Shown here: positions 1 through 6,249 of the stretch, one piece after another | Layout: each line of letters opens with the position of its first letter | How positions within the stretch are numbered: position 1 is the first letter of the stretch | Assembly: GCA_002449595.1 (NCBI GenBank) | Contig: DJXE01000175.1 | Coordinates: 1 to 8,159, forward strand | Length of the DNA stretch: 8,159 nt | Source: Lachnospiraceae bacterium UBA7012 | GTDB taxonomy: Bacteria > Bacillota > Clostridia > Lachnospirales > Lachnospiraceae | Direction of reading: 5' to 3' | The notes under the pieces: generated by a model | Seen by the model: only the letters and a program-made list of their open reading frames with translations | Databases searched by the model: none | What the model was told of the DNA's origin: nothing | Position numbers and translations under genes: made by a program

Positions 1-391
1 CGATCCGGTCCTCGCCGCGCTCGATCGCGTCGACCTGGACGCCGATGACCTTGACGCCGTAGCGGTCAAGAACGCCTGCCTTGTAGAGCTCCGAGCAGAG
101 GTTAAGGCCCGACTGGCCGCCCAGATTAGGAAGAAGCGCGTCCGGCCGTTCCTTCTCGATCACGGCTGCAACGCGCTCCACATTCAGGGGTTCAATATAA
201 GTCCTGTCCGCCATCTCCGGATCCGTCATGATGGTCGCCGGATTGGAATTGACGAGGACGATCTCATAGCCGAGGCTCCTGAGCGCCTTGCACGCCTGGG
301 TCCCGGAATAATCAAACTCACAGGCCTGTCCGATAACGATCGGGCCGGAGCCTATGATCAGTACTTTGTGGATATCCGTTCTCTGTGCCAT
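1..391 (-). CDS. carB: Carbamoyl phosphate synthase large subunit, N-terminal part (cut by window edge)
   Basis: CarB makes carbamoyl phosphate from bicarbonate, ATP and glutamine-derived ammonia in the cytoplasm, feeding pyrimidine and arginine synthesis. The 130 visible residues begin [20 protein letters not shown] and continue with the hallmark segments [17 protein letters not shown] (residues 21-37), [16 protein letters not shown] (47-62) and [11 protein letters not shown] (87-97). These form the pre-ATP-grasp domain of the carboxyphosphate half; the ATP-grasp and allosteric domains lie outside the window. The ATG is preceded by GGAG at a spacing of about six bases, and the start aligns with E. 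coli CarB (from memory). No carA lies immediately upstream in the 280-base spacer, so carB is either the first gene of its transcript or follows only a short leader ORF. GGQSGLN replaces the enterobacterial GGQTALN, which I recall as common in Clostridia. The identification is secure. Confidence 0.97.
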   Translation of the reverse strand, partial: MAQRTDIHKVLIIGSGPIVIGQACEFDYSGTQACKALRSLGYEIVLVNSNPATIMTDPEMADRTYIEPLNVERVAAVIEKERPDALLPNLGGQSGLNLCSELYKAGVLDRYGVKVIGVQVDAIERGEDRI

Positions 392-401
392 ATGTGTCTC
401 C

Positions 402-455
402 TCAGTGTTTGCTTCCACGCTTCACCTGTATAAACATATCCTTAAGATAATACAT
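402..455 (-). CDS. Possible 17-residue leader peptide upstream of carB
   Basis: On the minus strand a GGAGG motif (465-461) lies five bases before an ATG. This opens a 17-codon frame reading [17 protein letters not shown], closed by TGA at 404-402. The stop codon runs directly into the carB ribosome binding site (TGAGGAG) and lies 10 bases before the carB ATG, so a terminating ribosome would cover the carB start. That layout suggests translational coupling or a regulatory leader. There is no run of Arg codons or other obvious sensing motif, and I see no terminator/antiterminator pair or PyrR-like site. A frame this short can arise by chance; the strong Shine-Dalgarno and the stop position are the only support. 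Confidence 0.4.
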   Translation of the reverse strand: MYYLKDMFIQVKRGSKH

Positions 456-546
456 GGAATCCTCCGATTTTTCCACTATCAAAATTGTCTAAAAAAACAT
501 ATCGAATTCGACCCCCTTTTGTCTGCGGGTGCGGCGGCATCTTTGG

Positions 547-593
547 TTGACACGAAAATTGTATACATGTATTCTATATAAAATGTGTATAAT
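547..593 (+). promoter_or_regulatory. Promoter region of putP
   Basis: A perfect -35 box TTGACA (547-552) is followed after 17 bases by TATTCT (570-575, 4 of 6 matches). A perfect TATAAT also occurs at 588-593 but lacks a good -35 at normal spacing. Either could start the putP transcript, leaving a leader of roughly 70-90 bases before the ATG. This is the only strong promoter-like stretch in the carB/putP divergent spacer (392-670). I could not find a convincing carB promoter on the other strand. Confidence 0.6.
560..572. promoter_or_regulatory. Overlapping palindromes in the putP promoter, possible operator
   Basis: Two overlapping perfect palindromes, TGTATACA (560-567) and ATACATGTAT (563-572), fill most of the spacer between the -35 and -10 boxes. 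A repressor bound here would block RNA polymerase. Half-sites of the GTATAC kind are known for some GntR-family regulators, but the site is short and AT-rich, and no regulator gene is adjacent. It may be chance. Confidence 0.3.
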
Positions 594-670
594 TATTCAG
601 CACATCCCGGTGCGGGGAAACGGAGCGCGTGTGCCCGGAATCCTTCTGTGCCGGAGGGAGGGGAGACATT

Positions 671-2212
671 ATGACAAGTGCACAGATCACAATGCTTGCC
701 GCCATGGCCGTCTATTTATTCGGTATGGTCGGCATCGGAATCAAGCTCTCGGAACAGAACGAGACCATGGGAGACTTCTACCTCGGCGGAAGGAAGCTCG
801 GGCCGCTGGTCACCGCCATGAGCGCGGAGGCCTCCGACATGTCGAGCTACCTGCTGATGGGCCTTCCCGGACTCGCCTATCTCACGGGTGCCGCGGACGT
901 CGGCTGGACCTGCATCGGCCTCGCGGCCGGCACGTATCTCAACTGGCTGATCGTCGCGAAGCGCCTGCGCCGGTACACCGAGGCCACGTCCTCCATCACG
1001 CTGCCGGAATTCTTCTCGAACCGCTATGCCGACAGGAAAAACATCCTGACCCTGATCGCAGCTCTCTGGATCATCGTCTTCTTCGTCCCTTATACCGCGT
1101 CAGGCTTTGCTGCCTGCGGAAAACTTTTTCACTCGCTCTTCGGCGTTGACTACCACGCTGCAATGATCATCAGCGCGATCATCATCATCTTCTACACGGC
1201 GATGGGCGGCTTCCTCGCGGCCAGCACGACGGACTTCATCCAGAGCATCGTCATGTCCTCCGCACTGATCATCGTCCTGCTGTTCGGCGTCGCGAAGGCC
1301 GGCGGCCTCGGCGCCGTCCTCGACAATGCGCGGTCGCTTCCCGGGTACCTGAGCCTGAGCCAGACCTACGACCCGGTGTCCGGCACCGCCGCTCCTTACA
1401 CCGTACTCACGATCTGCTCCACGCTCGCATGGGGCCTCGGCTACTTCGGCATGCCGCACATCCTGCTCCGCTTCATGGCGATCGAGGATGACAGGAAACT
1501 CGCGCTCTCCCGCCGCGTCGCGTCCATCTGGGTCGTCATCGCGATGGGCATCGCGATCCTGATCGGCATCGTCGGCCTCGGCATGTCCCACGCCGGCGTC
1601 GTCCCGACGCTCACCGGCAACGACTCCGAGAATATCATCGTCAAGATCTCCGACCTGCTCTCGCAGTACGGACTTCTGCCCGCGCTGATCGCCGGCGTCG
1701 TGCTCTCGGGCATCCTCGCCTGCACGATGTCCACGTCCGACTCGCAGCTGCTCGCCGCGTCCTCCTCGGTCTCGAATGACATCCTGATCAGGACGCTGCA
1801 CCTGAACGTCACCAAGAAGGCCGCGCTCATCATCTCGCGCGTCAGCCTCGTCATCATCGCGGTCATCGGCATCTTCCTCGCGTGGAATCCGGACAGCTCC
1901 GTCTTCCAGATCGTCTCGTTCGCGTGGGCGGGCTTCGGCGCCTCCTTCGGCCCGGTCGTCCTCCTTGCGCTCTTCTGGAGGCGCTCCAACCGGCAGGGCG
2001 CGATCGCCGGCATGCTGACCGGCGGCGTCATGATCTTCTTCTGGAAGTTCCTCGTTCGTCCGATCGGCGGCATCTGGAACATCTACGAGCTGCTGCCCGC
2101 GTTCATCGTCGCCCTCATCGTCAACGTCGCCGTCTCGCTCTCGACGCCCGCGCCGGAGCAGGAAGTTACGAAGGTGTTTGACAGCCTGCAGGCAGGAAAA
2201 GACGCGAATTAA
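671..2212 (+). CDS. putP: Sodium/proline-type symporter (SSS family)
   Basis: A 513-residue integral membrane protein of the sodium:solute symporter family (LeuT fold, about 13 membrane helices), close in length to E. coli PutP (502). It probably imports L-proline with sodium. Recognisable segments are GDFYLGGRKLGPLVTAMSA (residues 34-52), ASDMSSYLLMGLPG (54-67), WGLGYFGMPHI (254-264), MSTSDSQLL (353-361) and FAWAGFGASFGPVVL (417-431). The sodium ligands of E. coli PutP (A53, D55, M56, S57, S340, T341) correspond to A54, D56, M57, S58, S354 and T355. Of the proline-site residues, Y140, W244, Y248 and P252 are kept as Y141, W254, Y258 and P262, but W59 is Tyr60. The ATG at 671 is chosen over an in-frame GTG at 629 because a GGAGGGAGGGGAG run precedes it and it fits the family length. 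The gene appears to be transcribed alone, ending at a strong terminator. No proline-degradation gene is nearby, so the exact substrate is inferred. Confidence 0.93.
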   Translation: MTSAQITMLAAMAVYLFGMVGIGIKLSEQNETMGDFYLGGRKLGPLVTAMSAEASDMSSYLLMGLPGLAYLTGAADVGWTCIGLAAGTYLNWLIVAKRLRRYTEATSSITLPEFFSNRYADRKNILTLIAALWIIVFFVPYTASGFAACGKLFHSLFGVDYHAAMIISAIIIIFYTAMGGFLAASTTDFIQSIVMSSALIIVLLFGVAKAGGLGAVLDNARSLPGYLSLSQTYDPVSGTAAPYTVLTICSTLAWGLGYFGMPHILLRFMAIEDDRKLALSRRVASIWVVIAMGIAILIGIVGLGMSHAGVVPTLTGNDSENIIVKISDLLSQYGLLPALIAGVVLSGILACTMSTSDSQLLAASSSVSNDILIRTLHLNVTKKAALIISRVSLVIIAVIGIFLAWNPDSSVFQIVSFAWAGFGASFGPVVLLALFWRRSNRQGAIAGMLTGGVMIFFWKFLVRPIGGIWNIYELLPAFIVALIVNVAVSLSTPAPEQEVTKVFDSLQAGKDAN

Positions 2213-2244
2213 GTTTCGCACCAAAATTCAATAAAACTGATCCG

Positions 2245-2282
2245 CTCCTCCCTCCTGTCCGCAGGAGGGAGGAGTTTTCTTT
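2245..2282 (+). terminator. Intrinsic terminator after putP
   Basis: A perfect 13-bp stem (CTCCTCCCTCCTG at 2245-2257 with CAGGAGGGAGGAG at 2262-2274) closes a TCCG tetraloop and is followed by TTTTCTTT. It lies 32 bases after the putP stop codon and should end that transcript, isolating the following gene. Confidence 0.93.
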
Positions 2283-2291
2283 GCTCCGGCG

Positions 2292-2300
2292 TGCTACAAT
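2292..2300 (+). promoter_or_regulatory. Extended -10 promoter for the YfhO-family gene
   Basis: TGC followed by TACAAT (2295-2300) is an extended -10 element with five of six matches in the hexamer. No good -35 box lies 16-18 bases upstream, where the T-tract of the preceding terminator sits, but extended -10 promoters can do without one. The predicted start near 2307 gives a leader of about 55 bases. Confidence 0.5.
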
Positions 2301-2321
2301 GAATGGAAGGTAATGCGATGT

Positions 2322-2337
2322 GCGGACCGGTGTCCGC
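2322..2337 (+). other. Small hairpin in the 5' leader of the YfhO-family gene
   Basis: GCGGAC (2322-2327) pairs with GTCCGC (2332-2337) around a CGGT loop, just upstream of the weak ribosome binding site. It may influence translation or stability, or may be chance in GC-rich DNA. Confidence 0.25.
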
Positions 2338-2361
2338 GCCTGAAGCGGAAGTGTGATTTTC

Positions 2362-5052
2362 ATGAGTACAGACCTTCGCCCGGCAAAGAGGCGGATCCGC
2401 GCGATGTCGCCCGGCTGTTTCCACGCCGCGGCCTTTCTTCTTCCACTACTTGTCACCGTCGGCATGATGGCGCTGCTGCACGTCACGCCCTTCGGTGAGC
2501 GAACCTTTCTCCTGCACGACATGAAGCGGCAGTACGTCGCCTTCTACGCCGAATACCGGCGGATCCTGCGCGGGGACGGGAGCCTGTTCTACTCGCTGCG
2601 CCGCGGCCTCGGCGGCAGCGTCGCCGAGCTGTTCGCCTACTATCTCTCCAGCCCGTTTCTCTTCCTTCTCCCGCTGTTTCCGGAAGAGCGGCTGCCCGAA
2701 GCCGTCAGCCTTATCCTGGCGTTCAAGACCGGCGCGTGCGGGCTGACTTGCAGCGTCTTCCTGCGGGGTATTCTGCTGCCGAAGAGTGACGACGACGGCA
2801 TCGCCGCGCTTTTATCGCAGGCCGTGATCATCGCCTGCGGCGCGTCCTTTGCGCTGAGTTCCTTCATGGTCGCCAACATGACCAACACCATGTGGACGGA
2901 CGCGATCCTGCTGGCGCCGCTTCTTTTCCTCGCCTGCTTCCGCCTGTTCCAGGGGCGCTCCCCCCTGCCGCTGGCGATCCTGACCGGACTGGTCCTGTAT
3001 ACCAACTACTACATCGCCTTCATGATCTTCCTGTTCGAAGTGATCGCCGTGGCGGCGCACCTGCCCCAGCTGCGGCGCGAGCATCGTCTGCGCCTCGTTC
3101 CCCGATTCATCGTGTCGAGCGTCCTGGGTGCCGGTCTGGTGTCCTTCATGATCCTGCCGGCCTACTTCCCGCTCACGGACAGCCTCCGCGAGCGCGCCTT
3201 CGCCGAGACCGGCGGCCTGCTGACCGGCCTCACCACGGGCCAGATCCTCTCGAAGCTGTTCTCCCTTGCCTTCGACTCCCTGCAGGTCTTCGAAGGCAGC
3301 CCGCACCTCTTCGCGGGCATCCTCCTGCTGCTGCCGCTTCTGCTCTACTTCACCGACCGGGCACTGCCCCTCGAAGAGCGCCTGCGCAGCCTCCTGCTCC
3401 TCGCGATCCTCTGGATCAGCTTTGTCCTCGAGCCGCTGAATCTCCTGTGGCACGTCGGGACGCAGCCGTCCGGCTATCTCTACCGATATGCATTCCTGTT
3501 CGTGCTGCTTTTCGTGACGTTCGCGGCGCGCGAACTACTGCAGATCATCCGCAGATTTTCCGCTGATAGCTACGTAACGGCGGAAGGTCATGCACCCCAA
3601 GCTACAGGACCCGCGTCCACATCGGCAAACGACGACGCTCTCACAGTCCGTCGCAACCTGTACTTGAGAATCATCATCTCATGCATCGTGCTCGCGGCCG
3701 TCGCCGCCTACGTCTTCACTCGCTATATCCCGTACCTCTCGTCCGGGAAAAAGGCTTACAACACCGCCCTCCTGTACATCCTCGCCGTGAGTGCCCTCGT
3801 CCTCTGCCGGCTCTCCGCGGACCGCAGACACAGGATCCCTGCCGCCTGCCTCGCCGTGCTCCTGCTCGTCGTGCACTTCGCGGATCTGGGCCTGAACGCC
3901 TCCGTCATCTTCCTGCAGGAGGACCTGCAGGGCATCTCGCGCAGCGATTACCGCGCGGCCTGCGCGCGCATTCCGGGCCAGCTCGAACAGCTCGAGGAGG
4001 AGAAAATAAAACACGGACTCTTCCGCACCGAATCCCTCGCGCCGCTGGAGCAGAACGACGCGCTGCTGTTCGGCTATCCCGGCGCCACCTACTACAGCTC
4101 CGATATCACCGACGAGGCGCGCACGTTCATGCGCAGGCTCGGCTACGCGTATGACGAATTCAGCTACAGCTTCATCGAAGACGGCACCGCGTCCGCTTCC
4201 GCCGCCCTCGGCATCCGGTATCTCCTTACCGCGGAAGGCGCGCCGCAGGCGCGGCCGGCCCTTCCGATGGCGCTCCGCATCCCGGCGGATGCCTCGTCCG
4301 GCGCCCCGGCGGACACCTCCGACCCGTTCGCTTTCACACAGGCTCTGCTGCGCGCGGCCTCCGGGACCGATGCCGAGCTGTTCCTGCCGGCCGCCATCAC
4401 AGATCTCGAAGACGGCGCAAACCAGCTCCACCACCTCCGCATCACTCCCGCCGCCGATGGCCGCGTCTACTTCTGCCTGACCGGCGTGACTGAGCCGCGC
4501 AACCTCACGGTGGAGGCCGAAGATCTCGCCCCGCTCCAGTACGCGAACTACGAGCACGACCACATCATCGACCTCGGAGAGCACAGCGCCGGGGAGGACT
4601 TTGTCCTGACGATCCGGATCTACGACGACCTCCCGCTCACGGAGCAGCCGGTCGCCGTCACCGAGGACACCGGCGCGCTGCAGGCACTCCTGCAGTCATT
4701 GGAAGATACCGGCCGCAGCGGCGGACTGTTCTGCCGGAGCGGACGCGACGCGGCTAATCTTTATGCATCATTTGATGCGAACAGCAGCGTTCCTTCCGAC
4801 TGCCTGCTGCTCCTTCCTCACTCCGAGGAATGGGAAGTCCGCAGCGGCGGCCAAACCCTCGCCACAGAACCTTTCTTCGGACTGTTCACGAGAGTACACC
4901 TGCCGCAGGATGCCCCTGCGCCGCAGTGGATCGATCTTTCCTTCCATCCAAAAGGACTGCGCGGCGGCCTCCTTCTGAGCGCCGCCAGCGCAGTCCTGCT
5001 GACATTCTATATTCTCTTTCTTCGCCGCCGCAGCGCGCCGCGCGAGCACTGA
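2362..5052 (+). CDS. YfhO-family polytopic membrane protein (GT-C-like glycosyltransferase relative)
   Basis: An 896-residue protein with family features throughout. After the first membrane helix (about 22-40) comes an external loop with D53 and Q57-Y58, then the GLGG turn (82-85) and YYLSSPF (93-99). These are followed by NTMWTDAILLAPL (175-187), NYYIAFMIFLF (215-225) and YRYAFLFVLLF (374-384). More helices fill about 435-510, a large extracytoplasmic domain spans about 515-865, and a last helix (about 867-887) ends in a basic tail. Characterised YfhO proteins of Bacillus and Listeria act in glycosylation of teichoic acids using lipid-linked sugars; transfer of that role here is inference. 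The ATG at 2362 is preferred to a GTG at 2353 because GGAAG at 2347-2351 is too close to the latter. An upstream in-frame TGA at 2341 rules out earlier starts. A polar segment rich in Ala, Thr and Ser (about 401-428) separates the two membrane blocks and looks like a variable linker. The gene appears monocistronic. Confidence 0.85.
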   Translation: MSTDLRPAKRRIRAMSPGCFHAAAFLLPLLVTVGMMALLHVTPFGERTFLLHDMKRQYVAFYAEYRRILRGDGSLFYSLRRGLGGSVAELFAYYLSSPFLFLLPLFPEERLPEAVSLILAFKTGACGLTCSVFLRGILLPKSDDDGIAALLSQAVIIACGASFALSSFMVANMTNTMWTDAILLAPLLFLACFRLFQGRSPLPLAILTGLVLYTNYYIAFMIFLFEVIAVAAHLPQLRREHRLRLVPRFIVSSVLGAGLVSFMILPAYFPLTDSLRERAFAETGGLLTGLTTGQILSKLFSLAFDSLQVFEGSPHLFAGILLLLPLLLYFTDRALPLEERLRSLLLLAILWISFVLEPLNLLWHVGTQPSGYLYRYAFLFVLLFVTFAARELLQIIRRFSADSYVTAEGHAPQATGPASTSANDDALTVRRNLYLRIIISCIVLAAVAAYVFTRYIPYLSSGKKAYNTALLYILAVSALVLCRLSADRRHRIPAACLAVLLLVVHFADLGLNASVIFLQEDLQGISRSDYRAACARIPGQLEQLEEEKIKHGLFRTESLAPLEQNDALLFGYPGATYYSSDITDEARTFMRRLGYAYDEFSYSFIEDGTASASAALGIRYLLTAEGAPQARPALPMALRIPADASSGAPADTSDPFAFTQALLRAASGTDAELFLPAAITDLEDGANQLHHLRITPAADGRVYFCLTGVTEPRNLTVEAEDLAPLQYANYEHDHIIDLGEHSAGEDFVLTIRIYDDLPLTEQPVAVTEDTGALQALLQSLEDTGRSGGLFCRSGRDAANLYASFDANSSVPSDCLLLLPHSEEWEVRSGGQTLATEPFFGLFTRVHLPQDAPAPQWIDLSFHPKGLRGGLLLSAASAVLLTFYILFLRRRSAPREH

Positions 5053-5164
5053 CCGCCCCGCGGCAATCGAGCCTTACCGCAGCGAATGAACCGCACCACG
5101 ACGAACAAATCGCCGCGGGCTCGTATGCGGTCCTCTATTTCTCATATCGTCCCAGTCCCTTATA

Positions 5165-5196
5165 TTGTCCGCATTCCCCGATTTTGATAATATAAT
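5165..5196 (+). promoter_or_regulatory. Probable promoter of the AraC-family gene
   Basis: The 170-base spacer after the YfhO-family gene becomes AT-rich just before the regulator. TATAAT (5191-5196) overlaps a GATAAT (5186-5191), and TTGTCC (5165-5170) is the nearest -35-like hexamer. The spacing is 20 bases to the first and 15 to the second, neither ideal. If TATAAT is used, the leader is only about 20 bases and still includes the GGAGG site at 5214-5218. The rest of the spacer shows no clear terminator. Confidence 0.4.
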
Positions 5197-5222
5197 TGTA
5201 TATTTTCGATTTTGGAGGAACT

Positions 5223-6134
5223 ATGGCGACGGTATCTGCTTTTCCCGTGGCACCTTACTCTGCCCCGGTGAGTTACGACATGGAAGGGATCCCTCTCTCC
5301 GTCCAGGAAGACGCCCTGTCCTACTATCCCGAATTCCGGATGGTCTGCGGGTGGCACGAGGACCTGGAGGTGCTCCTCGTCGAAGAGGGTGAGATGGATT
5401 TTTACGTGGACGGAGAAGCGGTTGCGCTCTCCGAAGGGGACTGCCTGCTCATCGGCCCCGGGAAGATGCACTTCGGGCTCAGCCGGGACGGAAGTGACTG
5501 CAGCTTCCTGTCGGTGCTCTTCCACCCCTCCCTGATCACGGCGAACCGGAAGATCTACAGCGAATTCCTTCAGCCGGCGCTCACGGATCCGGCGTTCGCG
5601 TGCGTCCGCTTCCCAGCGGAGACGGATGCGGCGGCGGAGATCACGCAGCAGCTGGAGGAGATCCTCTCCATGAAGGAGGAGGAAGTGTACGGCTATCCGC
5701 TCATCGCCGCGGGGATCCTCAGCGGGCTTCTCATGAAGCACGCGGTCCCGGCAATCGACACCGACCCGGTCTGTGCGGAAGTAAGGGCGCGCACGCCGGC
5801 GGTAAGGACCAGGGTCCGCTCCGTGCAGCAGATGCTCTCCTGCATCATCCAGAACTACACGGAGGAGCCCTCTCTCGATGAGATCGCGGAGAGCGGGGCG
5901 CAGAGCAAGAGCACGTGCTGCAGGCTTTTCCGCGCTTACCTCGGGCAGTCGCCCGTCGATTACCTGAACGCTTACCGGCTGCAGGCGAGCTGCAAGCTTC
6001 TCGCGGAGAGCAGCCTGAAGATCAATGACGTGGCGGCACAGTGCGGGTTTAACAACACCAGCTACTACATCCGAATGTTCCAGAGAAGCTACGGCATCAC
6101 GCCGCGGGATTACCGCATGCAGGCGTGGGAATAA
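5223..6134 (+). CDS. AraC-family transcriptional regulator
   Basis: A 303-residue cytoplasmic DNA-binding protein with the usual AraC/XylS two-domain plan. The N-terminal half (about 15-105) is a cupin-like ligand-binding domain with the turn GEMDFYVDGEAVALSEGDCLLIGPGKMH cut here to its landmarks: G56, D63-G64, EGD at 71-73 and P79-G80. A helical linker (about 136-175) follows. The C-terminal DNA-binding domain (about 200-300) has two helix-turn-helix motifs: SLDEIAESGAQSKSTCCRLF (217-236) leading to GQSPVDYL, and INDVAAQCGFNNTSYYIRMF (267-286) leading to GITPRDYR. The ATG at 5223 has GGAGG four bases upstream; an in-frame TTG at 5196 would place that site inside the gene. The gene lies 115 bases before the sugar-transport genes in the same direction, so it probably controls them in response to a sugar. 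The ligand is unknown. Confidence 0.93.
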   Translation: MATVSAFPVAPYSAPVSYDMEGIPLSVQEDALSYYPEFRMVCGWHEDLEVLLVEEGEMDFYVDGEAVALSEGDCLLIGPGKMHFGLSRDGSDCSFLSVLFHPSLITANRKIYSEFLQPALTDPAFACVRFPAETDAAAEITQQLEEILSMKEEEVYGYPLIAAGILSGLLMKHAVPAIDTDPVCAEVRARTPAVRTRVRSVQQMLSCIIQNYTEEPSLDEIAESGAQSKSTCCRLFRAYLGQSPVDYLNAYRLQASCKLLAESSLKINDVAAQCGFNNTSYYIRMFQRSYGITPRDYRMQAWE

Positions 6135-6142
6135 AATGTGAA

Positions 6143-6179
6143 ACAAATGCCCCGAAGCATTGACTTCGTGGGCATTTGT
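6143..6179. repeat. Inverted repeat (hairpin) enclosing the -35 box of the transporter promoter
   Basis: ACAAATGCCC (6143-6152) pairs with GGGCATTTGT (6170-6179), and CGAAG (6153-6157) with CTTCG (6164-6168). This gives a 15-bp stem with one bulged T (6169) and a six-base loop. It begins eight bases after the araC-family stop codon and could end that transcript, but no U-tract follows on the plus strand. Since the -35 box TTGACT lies in its loop and right arm, it may instead or also be a regulator binding site. Confidence 0.6.
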
Positions 6180-6187
6180 GCTATATT
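6160..6187 (+). promoter_or_regulatory. Promoter of the sugar ABC transporter operon
   Basis: TTGACT (6160-6165) and TATATT (6182-6187) are separated by 16 bases, each matching five of six consensus positions. A TGC immediately before the -10 makes it an extended -10. The predicted start near 6194 coincides with the left end of the large palindrome. This looks intrinsically strong and therefore likely to be repressed. Confidence 0.75.
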
Positions 6188-6188
6188 G

Positions 6189-6222
6189 GTATTGTTATCG
6201 GTAACGTTACCGATAACGATAC
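6189..6222. promoter_or_regulatory. Large palindromic operator, LacI-family type
   Basis: Positions 6194-6217 form a perfect 24-bp palindrome with half-site GTTATCGGTAAC. Pairing resumes outward for four more bases on each side (6189-6192 with 6219-6222) after one mismatch (6193/6218). The centre reads AACGTT, the minor-groove CpG core typical of LacI/PurR-family operators. It overlaps the predicted transcription start and would block initiation when occupied. It could also fold as an RNA hairpin in the transcript leader, but it lacks a following U-tract. No LacI-family gene is in the window. Confidence 0.8.
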
Positions 6223-6249
6223 TGACATCATAAAGGGAGGTATAGGAAA

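Noticed and set aside
502..511. TCGAATTCGA palindrome upstream of carB
   Set aside because: It is only 10 bp. On the minus strand it lies between a poor -35 (CAGACA) and -10 (TATGTT) at 18-base spacing, too weak to call a promoter or operator.
354..581. 75-codon plus-strand frame in the carB/putP spacer
   Set aside because: It overlaps the carB start on the other strand and the putP promoter, and it lacks a ribosome binding site.
629..670. GTG start 14 codons upstream of the chosen putP ATG
   Set aside because: Its ribosome binding site is poor and too close, and the extra residues are not membrane-like; the ATG at 671 has a strong site and fits PutP length.
1100..2224. 374-codon open frame antisense to putP
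   Set aside because: Its Arg/Asp/Glu-heavy composition is what GC-rich reverse complement coding gives; putP on the plus strand is unambiguous.
3679..4584. Open frames of 200-300 codons antisense to, or out of frame with, the YfhO-family gene
   Set aside because: They show low-complexity charged composition and no domain, and the YfhO-family frame is continuous with conserved motifs throughout.
5057..5119. CCCGCGGC (5057-5064) complementary to GCCGCGGG (5112-5119) after the YfhO-family gene
   Set aside because: The loop is 47 bases and no T-tract follows, so it is not a credible intrinsic terminator; such 8-bp matches are expected in GC-rich DNA.
6194..6217. The large palindrome as a CcpA catabolite-response (cre) site
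   Set aside because: A cre has AA-N-CG-N-TT spacing, whereas here the core is AACGTT without the extra bases, so a different LacI-family protein is more likely.
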